A stretch of DNA of 64,000 nt, taken from Acinetobacter geminorum. Its GTDB lineage: Bacteria; Pseudomonadota; Gammaproteobacteria; Pseudomonadales; Moraxellaceae. Numbering within the stretch: the stretch's first letter is position 1; the number at the start of each line of letters is the position of its first letter. Under the pieces are notes generated by a model. It saw only the letters and a list, made by a program, of their open reading frames with translations, was not told where the DNA came from and searched no databases. A program made the position numbers and the translations under genes. The stretch lies in NCBI RefSeq assembly GCF_013009345.1, contig NZ_JABELE010000003.1:186001-250000 (forward strand). The letters are read 5' to 3'. This document shows, in pieces, positions 35,098 to 43,202 of the stretch.

Positions 35098-36000
35098 TTA
35101 GGCCACACAGTCTTCGCGGAACTTTTTAGGTGAAAAGCCAGTATTTTTCTTAAAGAAATTGGTGAAATACGCTGAATATTCAAAGCCTAAGCTATAAGCA
35201 ATTTCAGAAATATTCCAACTGGTGTGCTGTAGCAGCGCTTTGGCTTCTTGCGTAATGCGCGAGCTAATATGCTCAGAGGTGGTTTTACCTGTGGCTTCTT
35301 TTACAGCTCGGTTTAAATGGTTCACATGCACCGACAAGCCATAGGCATAGTCATTTGCTGTTTTGAGTTTCAGCTGAAAATGGGGCGAGTCAATTGGGAA
35401 CTGGCGTTCTAATAATTCAAAGAATAAATGGCAAATCCGAACAGCAGCATTGCTATGTTTTTCAAACTGTTGGGTCGGTTGCATTTTCATGGCTTCATGC
35501 ACAATTAGGTGCAAATAATTTCTTAAAACGTTGTATTTATAAATATAGTCTGAATTTATTTCAGTCATCATCTTTTCGAAAATAAATGAAATTTCTTCAA
35601 CTTGTTGGTCATTTAAAAAATATAGCGGATCGCCGTCGACTTTAAACAATGGTGAGTCTTTTAAAAAGCTTTGTCTTGATTCTTGGTTTACAAACTCTTC
35701 GGTAAATAGACAAAACCAGCCTGCCTGTTCGGGCGAATTAATTTCCCATGCATATGGCACCATTGGGTTTGAAAACAGTAAAGCAGGGCGGTCGACTCGT
35801 ATCCAGCGGTTAGCGTAGTGAAGCTCGCCTGTGCCTAAAACCAGTGAAATTTTATAATAATCGCGGCGGCTATAAGGCGTGAGAAACGAGCAGGCATCGC
35901 GTTGGAACACGTTAAAATGTCCAAACGAGGTCGATGGAACCGAGTAATCGCTATCTCTGGTTAAAGAAAAGCGGCGATAAAAATCATGTATGGTTTCCAT
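35098..36000 (-). CDS. AraC-family transcriptional regulator
   Basis: The 300-residue regulator has an N-terminal cupin-like ligand domain (GELHYANRWIRVDRPALLFSNP) and a C-terminal double helix-turn-helix (about 200-300; WNISEIAYSLGFEYSAYFTNFFKKNTGFSPKKFR). The start at 36000 (METIHDFYRRF) is preferred to a TTG further out. It is encoded just upstream of an aldo/keto reductase in the same direction. The matching motif copies in front of both genes suggest that it controls the reductase and itself. Confidence 0.88.
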   Translation of the reverse strand: METIHDFYRRFSLTRDSDYSVPSTSFGHFNVFQRDACSFLTPYSRRDYYKISLVLGTGELHYANRWIRVDRPALLFSNPMVPYAWEINSPEQAGWFCLFTEEFVNQESRQSFLKDSPLFKVDGDPLYFLNDQQVEEISFIFEKMMTEINSDYIYKYNVLRNYLHLIVHEAMKMQPTQQFEKHSNAAVRICHLFFELLERQFPIDSPHFQLKLKTANDYAYGLSVHVNHLNRAVKEATGKTTSEHISSRITQEAKALLQHTSWNISEIAYSLGFEYSAYFTNFFKKNTGFSPKKFREDCVA

Positions 36001-36036
36001 GTTTTTGCCTGCATACCTTATTAATTTACTTAAAGT

Positions 36037-36050
36037 TATAAAATTCAAAC
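36037..36050 (-). promoter_or_regulatory. Single AraC motif upstream of the regulator gene
   Basis: TATAAAATTCAAAC is identical to the promoter-distal copy before the reductase and lies 37 bases before the AraC start. This is consistent with autoregulation through a half site. Confidence 0.55.
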
Positions 36051-36123
36051 TTTATTTACTGTAGCTTTTATTTATAGCGCGATCAATCAGTACATTTAAG
36101 CAGTTTTGAAAATGAATGATTTT

Positions 36124-36924
36124 TTATAAATATTCGGGGTAAGCAATGTAAGAAGATTCTACACATTCGAAGCCCATTTGCCGATAAAGACTAACCGCTG
36201 GGATGTTATCAACGTCAACAATTAAGTGGGCAATCCGACCAGTTGCAACAATCCGATTAACCGCGAATTGTAAGACGCGTTCGGCAAAACCTTTTCGGCG
36301 ATAAGCAGGGAAAGTATATGTGCCGCCAATAGAAACCAGACGATCGGTTTCTATGCCTAAACGCACAATAGAAACGATTTGTTGATCTGCTTCAAGCACA
36401 ATAATTTTTTGTTGTTGAATTAGAGATACCCAGTCAGGTGTTTCATTTACGGATCGCTCTTTATTGTATTGATGTTGATATTCATCAAGACGGGCAATAT
36501 CCGAAAGTTCAGCCAAGCGGCCTTGAGCTTCAGAAAATTGGCCTGAGCAAACCATGATCCATTGATCATATTCTCGTAAAATGCGTCCTTTTTGTTTTAT
36601 CTCGACATGTAATAAGTCTCGCCCGATTGCGGTCGTTACAATCCGACGCGGTTGAAGCTGTAAAATTGAGGTACAGAGCAATGAACCAGATGATGCCTCT
36701 GACGGAACCCAGAAACAGGTGCCACCAGCAACGATGACCGCGACTCCTAGCAGTTGCTCGGCGTTTTGTGAGTCATACAACCGCAAGAGTTGCCACTCTG
36801 CATTGGTAGCTTGTGTTTGAGCAAGAAAGGCCATCGCCCCAATAGAATAATTGGACCGTTCATCAAGCCATTGAAAGATAAGTTGGTATTTTTCTGAACT
36901 GGTGGGAGGTCCCTTTATTATCAT
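36124..36924 (-). CDS. GNAT-family N-acetyltransferase
   Basis: This 266-residue protein has a C-terminal GNAT domain. Its acetyl-CoA binding motif is YTFPAYRRKGFAERVLQFAVNR near residue 200, and the final strand is IPAVSLYRQMGFE. The N-terminal ~140 residues form a diverged second domain (LLGVAVIVAGGTCFWVPSE), as in two-domain GNAT proteins where the first copy is inactive. The acceptor substrate is unknown. It is transcribed alone; the ribosome-binding site is weak. Confidence 0.85.
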   Translation of the reverse strand: MIIKGPPTSSEKYQLIFQWLDERSNYSIGAMAFLAQTQATNAEWQLLRLYDSQNAEQLLGVAVIVAGGTCFWVPSEASSGSLLCTSILQLQPRRIVTTAIGRDLLHVEIKQKGRILREYDQWIMVCSGQFSEAQGRLAELSDIARLDEYQHQYNKERSVNETPDWVSLIQQQKIIVLEADQQIVSIVRLGIETDRLVSIGGTYTFPAYRRKGFAERVLQFAVNRIVATGRIAHLIVDVDNIPAVSLYRQMGFECVESSYIAYPEYL

Positions 36925-37083
36925 TATTAATTACCTATTCAAATCATGAACTCAATCATAATTCACTATCCTATATTTTTATTATCATGACATCGTTAAA
37001 TTTAAATTGAAGGTCTTTTTAGCTTAAATATCTAATTGAATAAACAACAATAATTATTTAACCAATTTCTATTCAACCTTACA

Positions 37084-37112
37084 TTGACACTCAAAAACTC
37101 GCGGATTATCCT
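37084..37112 (+). promoter_or_regulatory. Promoter of the C4-like RNA
   Basis: TTGACA (37084-37089) and TATCCT (37107-37112), with a 17-base spacer, give a start near 37119, immediately before the first hairpin. Confidence 0.65.
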
Positions 37113-37118
37113 TTGCCT

Positions 37119-37278
37119 GCTGGTCACATTGCCAGTGGGTTTTAGCAGACCCTTTTACACAAGAGTACTAAAAGCTTGCTTTTTAGTACTGGATCCTTAC
37201 GTCCCCCTTTTTTCTATGGTAGGACGGAGGTGGACGCGCTTGCGCGTGCTGGGTCCTTGTGTACCAGTCTGCTAACCC
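37119..37278 (+). ncRNA. C4-antisense-like cloverleaf RNA
   Basis: A closing stem AGCAGAC/GTCTGCT (37144-37150 and 37267-37273, extended by GGGTT/AACCC) and a second helix TACACAAG/CTTGTGTA (37156-37163 and 37256-37263) enclose three hairpins: AGTACTAAAA/TTTTAGTACT (37164-37190), CCTTACGTCC/GGACGGAGG (37195-37230) and ACGCG/CGCGT with a CUUG loop (37234-37247). A small 5' hairpin CTGG/CCAG precedes it. This is the folding style of phage P1/P4 C4 RNA, and C4-like RNA families are, to my knowledge, found in Acinetobacter. Segments complementary to the downstream ORF leader are described in the findings. Assignment to C4 is by architecture only. Confidence 0.7.
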
Positions 37279-37349
37279 CCTTCGTTCTGCCACCATTATT
37301 TAGCAGTAATCGTGGTAGTTCTTCTTTAATACACAAGGAGTTCGCCATT

Positions 37350-37442
37350 ATGCGTACTATTTCATCTCTCTCATTGGCAACCTTTGCCAAAATCTTTGAC
37401 TCGATACCTAACTGGTCTTTAAAACGGTTTAACCGACTCTAG
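37350..37442 (+). CDS. 30-residue leader peptide/small ORF behind the C4-like RNA
   Basis: The frame starts MRTISSLSLATFAKIF and ends FNRL. AAGGAG lies nine bases before the ATG, an ideal ribosome-binding site and the best in the neighbourhood. The peptide is amphipathic and ends basic. Its leader contains two segments complementary to the upstream structured RNA, one of which covers the ribosome-binding site. That placement is what the icd/kil-type small ORFs of C4-regulated phage operons show. No function can be assigned. Confidence 0.6.
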   Translation: MRTISSLSLATFAKIFDSIPNWSLKRFNRL

Positions 37443-37504
37443 GTTTTAAGCCATAGGTCATTACGACTAAAAAATCATAGCAACAATAAAACCAGAGATA
37501 GGCG

Positions 37505-37530
37505 AGCACACCATTTTTGTGCTGCTTTTG
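37505..37530 (+). terminator. Possible terminator behind the 30-residue ORF
   Basis: AGCACA/TGTGCT (37505-37510 and 37518-37523) is followed by GCTTTT. The stem is short, so this is uncertain. Confidence 0.4.
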
Positions 37531-37617
37531 CATGCCTGTTTTTAGCGCTCAATTTAAGAGTGACGGCATTTCTATCTCTTTTACATACAACAAAAAATTA
37601 TTTTAAACGGTATAAAA

Positions 37618-38166
37618 ATGCCAAATTTAGAAGCATCATTTAGAGCATTACGCGTGCTCCACGCGGCAAAAGATTTATTTACTCAACATGGGTTTTACAT
37701 TGGGATCGATCGAATTGTTAGCGAGGCCAAAATTCCCAAAGCTACTTTTTATAACTACTTTCACTCCAAAGAAAGACTCATTCAGATGAGCTTAACTTTT
37801 CAAATAGATGCATTAAAACATGAGGTGCTTTCAATTATTCATTCGTACCGCGAACTCATGGCATTCGATAAACTCAAGAAAATTTACCTCTTACATGCGA
37901 ACTTAGATGGCTTTTATCGGTTGCCATTTAAAGCCATTTTTGAAATTGAAAAGCTTTATTCAACTGCCTATAAACTCGTTATTGACTACCGAAACTGGTT
38001 CATTAAAGAAATTCATAAACTGCTTTTAACTGTAAAAGCGACTGCTACAGTTGAAGATGCACACATGTTTTTGTTTGTGATTGATGGAGCCATGGTTCAG
38101 CTTTCGGGAACCAATAACACTGATGAAAGGGATGCATTACTTGAGTATTTTTTAAGTCGAGTTTGA
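37618..38166 (+). CDS. TetR-family transcriptional regulator
   Basis: The 182-residue regulator has an N-terminal helix-turn-helix (about 10-55; IDRIVSEAKIPKATFYNYFHSKERLI) and a helical ligand domain without recognisable subfamily. Its immediate neighbours are the C4-like RNA unit on the left and a convergent proteasome-fold gene on the right, so its targets are not evident. It has 176 bases of AT-rich leader without a clear operator. Confidence 0.82.
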   Translation: MPNLEASFRALRVLHAAKDLFTQHGFYIGIDRIVSEAKIPKATFYNYFHSKERLIQMSLTFQIDALKHEVLSIIHSYRELMAFDKLKKIYLLHANLDGFYRLPFKAIFEIEKLYSTAYKLVIDYRNWFIKEIHKLLLTVKATATVEDAHMFLFVIDGAMVQLSGTNNTDERDALLEYFLSRV

Positions 38167-38200
38167 TAGGAGGAAGGCCCGACGGGAGTTGGGTCAGCTT

Positions 38201-38875
38201 TTAAAGATTACTTATTTTATTATTCAGTGTATTAGACTCATTATTTAAATATTCTCCAAAAAAATATTCATCTTTGGTTTGAAAAAAGAAGTTAAATTCT
38301 TTGCTCATCATAGAATCATGTTGGGCTTGTTTATGAAAGATAGGAGATATTTGGTTTAAATAGTAATAAATACAGTCAGCCGTATTACTAAATACATTTA
38401 ATGGTTTTAAGCTGGAATATAACTCTGTAAGTGCATTAATAATAGGTCGAATATCTGGGTTAAATGTCCATAGTAAAATTTCATTTTCCTCACATCTAAT
38501 TACTTCATATTCTTCTAGTTTGTTAGGTTGAATTGAGTAAAGTTGTGCTCCATTTTCACTATAAGTCGAATATAATAATTTTGTGATTTCTAATTGTGAA
38601 TGTGTGATTTCTTGTTCACGCATTAATTTAGATGTCTTCAATAAATTTGGTAGCTCATGAATGTTCTGTTTCGTAAACTTATCGAAAGAATGCATAACAT
38701 TTTGGATAAGGTTTAATTCACCAGTTCCTGTAATAATACCGTTTTCCCATGGAAAGAGCTTTTGAATACCATCTTGATATAAATATGAACCATTATCCTG
38801 ATACGGTATAGTACTGCGAGTATCTGCCGCAATCACAATACTATCCTCAAGTTGAATAGCAAGAATAAAGGTCAT
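38201..38875 (-). CDS. Ntn-hydrolase (proteasome-fold) protein of unknown role
   Basis: After removal of Met1 the protein starts with Thr. The pattern TFILAIQLEDSIVIAADTRST follows the proteasome beta/HslV N-terminus, with the equivalents of Thr1 and Asp17 at exact spacing and a lysine at position 38 (QKLFPW, position 33 in HslV) after a short insertion. The glycine turn IITGTGE also matches. The second half has no recognised family. At 224 residues it is longer than HslV. It sits beside an orphan type VI secretion module on the opposite strand; any link is inference. Confidence 0.65.
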   Translation of the reverse strand: MTFILAIQLEDSIVIAADTRSTIPYQDNGSYLYQDGIQKLFPWENGIITGTGELNLIQNVMHSFDKFTKQNIHELPNLLKTSKLMREQEITHSQLEITKLLYSTYSENGAQLYSIQPNKLEEYEVIRCEENEILLWTFNPDIRPIINALTELYSSLKPLNVFSNTADCIYYYLNQISPIFHKQAQHDSMMSKEFNFFFQTKDEYFFGEYLNNESNTLNNKISNL

Positions 38876-38955
38876 AATATTAAGAGAGTTAAGTTGATTT
38901 TCATGGAATCTATTTTAGGAAGACAAATAAAATTTTACTAGATAAGGTTTTGTAT

Positions 38956-39318
38956 ATGGCTGGTGGTTCTCAGATCATTATTAATAAAAACGGTATTACA
39001 TTAATTACTCCCGCAAAATTTGAGGTCAAAGCTGGACAACATCTATTTAAAGGTGGAGCTGAAGTCGGGGTAAATATTCAAGGATTACCCGCTTATGAGG
39101 CATATAACGAGAAGTTCCAAATGTTATTACCTTCGGGTGAACCTATGAAAAAAGTAGATTATAAAATTTCTACCGATGGAAATGAGTACATCTCTCAAGC
39201 AGATGACAAGGGTAGATCTAAACGTATTCATTCTTCTAAGGAAGAAAATTTAAAGTTAGATTTAAATTGGATAAGTTTCGAGGCTGATTCTGCTGACAAT
39301 GATGGTGATGCTAAATGA
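38956..39318 (+). CDS. VgrG C-terminal fragment (DUF2345-like), type VI secretion
   Basis: The 120 residues match the end of Acinetobacter VgrG spike proteins: the beta-helix turn MAGGSQIIINKNGITLITPAKFEVKAGQHLF, then a hinge domain (KFQMLLPSGEPMKKVDYKI) that normally loads the cargo. The gp27/gp5 body is absent. It has its own ATG with AAGG eight bases ahead, and its stop overlaps the next gene by four bases. It therefore looks like a remnant left after module exchange, or a separately expressed adaptor. Confidence 0.75.
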   Translation: MAGGSQIIINKNGITLITPAKFEVKAGQHLFKGGAEVGVNIQGLPAYEAYNEKFQMLLPSGEPMKKVDYKISTDGNEYISQADDKGRSKRIHSSKEENLKLDLNWISFEADSADNDGDAK

Positions 39319-40466
39319 GTGGAAGTCTTGATTGGGATAGTAATACCAATACTACGGAAAATAGCTGTAAAACCGTTCAATGTGATTGCTTAACTTTCTG
39401 GGAAATTTATCAGCAAGAGGCCATAAAAAGAGTTTCTAACCTTAAAAGTGCAAATCATTACAAACTTGAACCTGGATATGAGGCTAGAGCAAGGCGTATT
39501 GCTTCTGTCTATGCCAGAATTTATTTAGAACAAGAAATTTCAGGAACGAAATTATTTAGAGGTCGTTACTATTGGATGGGGCTTGGGGCATTTGCCTCTA
39601 AAACCGTAGCTGCTATTTTTAAGCATGGATTAACTGCATGGGGATATAAGTGGGCACCTGTGATTTCTGGTGCCGTAGGCGGTGTTTTAACAGCCCCTGT
39701 AATTAATTCTATGATTCGAGACCCAGTACATTCTTTTGCTAAGGGCAATTTATGGTTATTTATGGATATTGCACCATGGCATTATGCATGGAGTGCTTCA
39801 TCTGCCTCCTTTAAAAGTTGTATGAAAGCCCGAAAAGTATCAGGTTTTAAACATATTAAAAAAGAAGTTGAGAATTTGCCGTGGTCTAACTCCTTATCAG
39901 TTATTAAACAATTAGGATGGACTGACCAGATAGAAGAGGGTTTTGGGTATTTACCTGATATTGAAAGTACTTTTAAGCGAGCAGGGAAAACTCGAAACGA
40001 TAATTTTAAAACGGCCGCTAAAAATCTTTTTGACCATTTGATGGCGATTGCAGTTCAAGAACAATTTAATATTTTACAGGAGCTTGTGTGGAAGGAGTGG
40101 AAAGTCCAGAAACAGGCTTCTTTACAACGATTTACTGGTTTACCAGATAGTACTCTTGTTTTAACTAGCGATTATGGGGCCGATGCAGTTAAACCTAATA
40201 AACAAGGACAGTATAAAGGGCGTCATGCAGGGGTTCTATCCCAATTACCTGAAACGGTTTATAGCGAACCATTAGAAGGTACACAAGTTGAAGTTTATGA
40301 TAGTCGTATGAAATGGATTAAAGTTGCAGCAGCTAAGTATCATCGATTAATGCAAAGCGATAAAGGAAGAGACTTTTTAGAAAAAGAATTAGAAACTATT
40401 GCAGGATGGGGAAATAGCAAAGCAGAGTTTAAAGTAGGGAAAGATAGTAATGATGGCAAAATTTAA
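39315..40466 (+). CDS. Putative type VI secretion effector
   Basis: I do not recognise an enzymatic motif with certainty. This 383-residue protein begins with a Ser/Asn-rich, Cys-containing tail and continues with a helical domain (EARARRIASVYARIYLEQE). A hydrophobic stretch (about 95-140) contains a glycine-rich membrane-like segment (WAPVISGAVGGVLTAPVINS). A mostly helical C-terminal half follows. The helical start resembles DUF2515 proteins. Its start overlaps the VgrG-fragment stop (ATGA) and its 3' end overlaps a lipoprotein gene by 17 bases. This is the canonical VgrG-effector-immunity order. Confidence 0.6.
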   Translation: MSGSLDWDSNTNTTENSCKTVQCDCLTFWEIYQQEAIKRVSNLKSANHYKLEPGYEARARRIASVYARIYLEQEISGTKLFRGRYYWMGLGAFASKTVAAIFKHGLTAWGYKWAPVISGAVGGVLTAPVINSMIRDPVHSFAKGNLWLFMDIAPWHYAWSASSASFKSCMKARKVSGFKHIKKEVENLPWSNSLSVIKQLGWTDQIEEGFGYLPDIESTFKRAGKTRNDNFKTAAKNLFDHLMAIAVQEQFNILQELVWKEWKVQKQASLQRFTGLPDSTLVLTSDYGADAVKPNKQGQYKGRHAGVLSQLPETVYSEPLEGTQVEVYDSRMKWIKVAAAKYHRLMQSDKGRDFLEKELETIAGWGNSKAEFKVGKDSNDGKI

Positions 40467-41331
40467 ACAATATTTCCTAATCTTTATTTTTGGATTATTA
40501 CTTTCCGCTTGTCAGCCAACATCAGAACATAATGAGAATTTGACTATGAATCAGCAAGCCTACACTTTGCATATGGGTGAACAAGGTGTTCAAGATTTTT
40601 CAAAATATAGTGATGGAAATGTCGATAATCATCCAGCTGGCGTTAGCTTTAGAGAACTTCAATTTTCTCCTCCTAACTTAGGAAAAATAACTATAGAGAA
40701 TGGTTCTAATACTTTATCGATTGAGCATGTTTTCTCTGTATTAGGAACTCAATATGATAAAAATGAAGGGATCCAAGTTTTAGATATTGATGCTGGCCTC
40801 ACAAAAGAAGAATTTGCTACCCCAGAGCAGGTTTATCAAAGCTATGTAGCTTTAATGAAACGTATTAATCAGGCTGGTTGGAAAAACTATTTCTTTACAG
40901 ATGCTCCGCGTATCGCTAAAGAAGATAATATTAAGCATCTATCGAAAAGTCGTGATGTCATTGACCCGAGTTATATTTTTAGCTTTGAGGAGTGGAAAAA
41001 TATAATAAACAACAGCCCGACAAAATCATTGGGTTATAGGTTGTATGCTAATGGGGTTATTTTAGATATCAGTTTAAAAAGAACAGCTAAGAATGAGCGG
41101 AATGAAGAACAATATATGCTTAGATTTAGCTTTCAGAGTGTGCGATACAATGAAAGAGACTCAATTCCTGACTCTGATAAAATGACACCTAGTGAATTCG
41201 AGCAAGCGTTTAAAAAAAGATTAATTGAAAATAAAAAATATCGGGAAAAGGAAGAAAGAAAAGCTAAGGCTGAGGGTTATCATATCGATGAAGAATATAT
41301 AGATCCTGATGTTTGGCCTTATGTTAAGTAA
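40450..41331 (+). CDS. Lipoprotein, probable immunity protein of the effector
   Basis: This 293-residue protein has a lipoprotein signal peptide ending in the lipobox LLSAC (Cys near 20), so it is anchored in a membrane facing the periplasm. The body is mixed alpha/beta and ends in a charged lysine/glutamate-rich helix. It overlaps the preceding gene and follows the effector position, so a role as periplasmic immunity protein is inferred. If correct, the effector acts in the periplasm or on the inner membrane. Confidence 0.6.
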   Translation: MMAKFKQYFLIFIFGLLLSACQPTSEHNENLTMNQQAYTLHMGEQGVQDFSKYSDGNVDNHPAGVSFRELQFSPPNLGKITIENGSNTLSIEHVFSVLGTQYDKNEGIQVLDIDAGLTKEEFATPEQVYQSYVALMKRINQAGWKNYFFTDAPRIAKEDNIKHLSKSRDVIDPSYIFSFEEWKNIINNSPTKSLGYRLYANGVILDISLKRTAKNERNEEQYMLRFSFQSVRYNERDSIPDSDKMTPSEFEQAFKKRLIENKKYREKEERKAKAEGYHIDEEYIDPDVWPYVK

Positions 41332-41354
41332 TTAATTTTTAAGTTTAAAATAAT

Positions 41355-41380
41355 GAAAAGGCTTAAATTTAAGCCTTTTC
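41355..41380. terminator. Palindromic terminator
   Basis: A perfect 24-base palindrome built on AAAAGGCTTAAA lies between the lipoprotein gene and the convergent small gene, with an A-run and T-run within the stem. Confidence 0.7.
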
Positions 41381-41392
41381 GAATAACTCTAA

Positions 41393-41611
41393 TTACCGCT
41401 CATTTAAAACCAACTGTTTAATCTTAACTGCCTTCTCGAAGTGATCTAGCTTGTGTACCATAATCCACCAATGCGCTGCTTCCATCAGTAACTCAGGGTT
41501 ATCATTCTTATTTTTAAAAAAAGCATAAAAAGATAGACCGACATTGTCTCCCTTCTTTTCAATTTTCTCGTCGCATCCCTTAATAAAAATTTCTCTTAAT
41601 TCATTTCTCAT
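41393..41611 (-). CDS. Small hypothetical protein (72 aa)
   Basis: This is an alpha-helical, charged protein with a WWIMVHKLDHFEKAVKIKQL segment. The start at 41611 (MRNELREIF) has GAAG ahead, while the alternative GTG adds four residues. No family recognised. It lies just behind the HxlR gene on the same strand (27 bases) and could be cotranscribed with it. Confidence 0.55.
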   Translation of the reverse strand: MRNELREIFIKGCDEKIEKKGDNVGLSFYAFFKNKNDNPELLMEAAHWWIMVHKLDHFEKAVKIKQLVLNER

Positions 41612-41638
41612 ATTTAGTATCACTTCAAGTCTATAAAA

Positions 41639-41974
41639 TTAAGAATTCATATTCCGCTCGCCCCAATCACACATCATATCTAACAAAGGAATTAAAGATT
41701 GTCCTTTTTCTGAAAGTCGATACTCAACCTTTGGCGGAATTTGAGGATATTCCTTGCGAGTAATAAGCTCGTCTCTTTCTAATTCTTTAAGTGTATTGCT
41801 GAGCGTTCTAAACGAAATATTGCCAATGCAGCGTTGCATTTCATTAAAACGCATGACATTTTTTTCATAAAGCCAATACATAATAATCATTTTATATTTG
41901 CCATTAATCAAAGAAAGGGTATAGCCAAAACCTGTCTCTTCTAATGGCGTATGTGATGGAACGCATTCAGTCAT
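41639..41974 (-). CDS. HxlR-family transcriptional regulator
   Basis: This 111-residue MarR-like winged-helix protein of the HxlR group has the typical N-terminal cysteine (TECVP), the motif LINGKYKMIIMYWL, the recognition region ISFRTLSNTLKELERDELI and the wing VEYRLSEKGQSLIPLL. It is divergent from a quinone reductase-like flavoprotein, and HxlR proteins of this arrangement sense electrophiles through the N-terminal cysteine. Control of the neighbour is inferred. Confidence 0.9.
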   Translation of the reverse strand: MTECVPSHTPLEETGFGYTLSLINGKYKMIIMYWLYEKNVMRFNEMQRCIGNISFRTLSNTLKELERDELITRKEYPQIPPKVEYRLSEKGQSLIPLLDMMCDWGERNMNS

Positions 41975-41987
41975 TTTTAAAATCTAC

Positions 41988-42005
41988 ACTATCTTTTAGT
42001 ATAGT
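41988..42005. promoter_or_regulatory. Candidate HxlR operator
   Basis: The inverted repeat ACTAT-N8-ATAGT lies 13 bases before the HxlR start in the divergent promoter. The TATA-rich sequence that follows probably carries the -10 elements. Confidence 0.45.
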
Positions 42006-42090
42006 ATATAACACAAATTACCGTACTTATATTTAGGAAAGCACACTCCTATAATCGATTTATCTACTTTTCGATAAGAGTGTTTTCATA

Positions 42091-42648
42091 ATGAAAAAGA
42101 CATTAGTCATTATTACCCACCCTCACATAGACCAATCAGTCGTAAATAAAAGATGGGTAGAGGAATTAGAAAAATATCCAGACCAATTTACGGTTCATCA
42201 AATTTATCAAGCCTATCCAGATGGCGTAATTGATGTTGCCAAAGAGCAAGCATTGGTAGAAGAACACGAAAATTTAGTCTTTCAATTTCCAGTGTATTGG
42301 TTTAATTGCCCACCGCTTTTGAAACAATGGCTTGATGAAGTTTTGACTTATGGTTGGGCTTACGGCTCAAAGGGTGACAAGCTTAAAAATAAGAAGTTTA
42401 TGTTGGCTGTGTCTGCGGGTGTGAAAGAAAAGGTTTATTCAGAGTATGGTGAATACAAGCTTTCTTTAGAGCAGATTTTTACTCCATTTAAGCTAACGGC
42501 TTTATATGTTGGGGCTGTCTATCAACCACTTCATGCATTTTATGGTTTAGACACAAACCCTTCAGAAGATGACGATGTACCGACTCAACAAGACATAGAA
42601 AATAATGCGGTTCAGTATGTTCAGAAGTTATTAGCGCTGTCTGAGTAG
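42091..42648 (+). CDS. NAD(P)H-dependent quinone oxidoreductase (KefF/MdaB-like)
   Basis: The 185-residue FMN/FAD flavoprotein has the flavodoxin-like fold. The conserved start LVIITHPHIDQSVVNKRW binds the flavin phosphate, and LVFQFPVYWFNCPPLLKQWLDEVLTYGWAYG and SAGVKEKVYSEYGE are signatures of NAD(P)H:quinone reductases and modulators such as KefF/MdaB. It performs two-electron reduction of quinones or electrophiles in the cytoplasm. It is divergent from an HxlR repressor. Confidence 0.9.
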   Translation: MKKTLVIITHPHIDQSVVNKRWVEELEKYPDQFTVHQIYQAYPDGVIDVAKEQALVEEHENLVFQFPVYWFNCPPLLKQWLDEVLTYGWAYGSKGDKLKNKKFMLAVSAGVKEKVYSEYGEYKLSLEQIFTPFKLTALYVGAVYQPLHAFYGLDTNPSEDDDVPTQQDIENNAVQYVQKLLALSE

Positions 42649-42798
42649 GTTTAAAAAGGGGAAGGCCTGAACGTGAGGTTTGGGTCTCTTAAAAGTGAAA
42701 ATAGTTTTGTTATCTTTATGATTATCTTAATAAAAAGTTTGCAAAAATTAAATTTGTCTATAAGTTGAAAATACAATAATACGTCTTTGGAAAAAATT

Positions 42799-43140
42799 AT
42801 GAATATCGCGCCTTTTCCATTTCAAATTACAAACTGGGAAGAAATAGAAGTCACTGAATATAGCGGTGAAACAGGAAAAGCTTATTGGAAAACCCAATTT
42901 TTTGGTGAAGAAGGAAATAAAATACGAGTAAGACTTGTAGAGTACTCAGCAAACTATTTAGCTGACCATTGGTGTGAAAAAGGGCACATATTATTTTGCC
43001 TAGAAGGTGAGTTGGAGAGTAGATTGAAAGATGGGCGAACATTCACTTTAACTTCAGGTGTGAGTTATCAAGTCGGAGACAATTCAGAGCCACATCAGTC
43101 TTTTAGCTTGAATGGGGCGAAATTACTTATAGTTGATTAG
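42799..43140 (+). CDS. DHCW-motif cupin-fold protein
   Basis: This 113-residue single cupin carries the signature ADHWCEKGHILFCLEGELE near residue 53, where His and Cys are expected to bind a metal, plus the C-terminal HQSFSLNGAKLLIVD strands. The start at 42799 is the ATG behind GGAAAAAATT; the earlier frame uses a TTG. Members have no established function. It is monocistronic and convergent with a tRNA-Ser gene, sharing a bidirectional terminator. Confidence 0.85.
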   Translation: MNIAPFPFQITNWEEIEVTEYSGETGKAYWKTQFFGEEGNKIRVRLVEYSANYLADHWCEKGHILFCLEGELESRLKDGRTFTLTSGVSYQVGDNSEPHQSFSLNGAKLLIVD

Positions 43141-43158
43141 ATTGTTTTTTTTAAGCTA

Positions 43159-43196
43159 AAAAAAAGACCTAAATCAAAATGACTTAGGTCTTTTTT
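43159..43196. terminator. Bidirectional terminator between the cupin gene and tRNA-Ser
   Basis: AGACCTAA/TTAGGTCT (around 43165-43190) is flanked by A- and T-runs. Confidence 0.8.
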
Positions 43197-43202
43197 CAAT
43201 TC

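Noticed and set aside
37084..37275. 63-residue ORF across the C4-like RNA
   Set aside because: It begins inside the promoter -35 region and would be translated across stable RNA stems; base pairing explains the sequence better.
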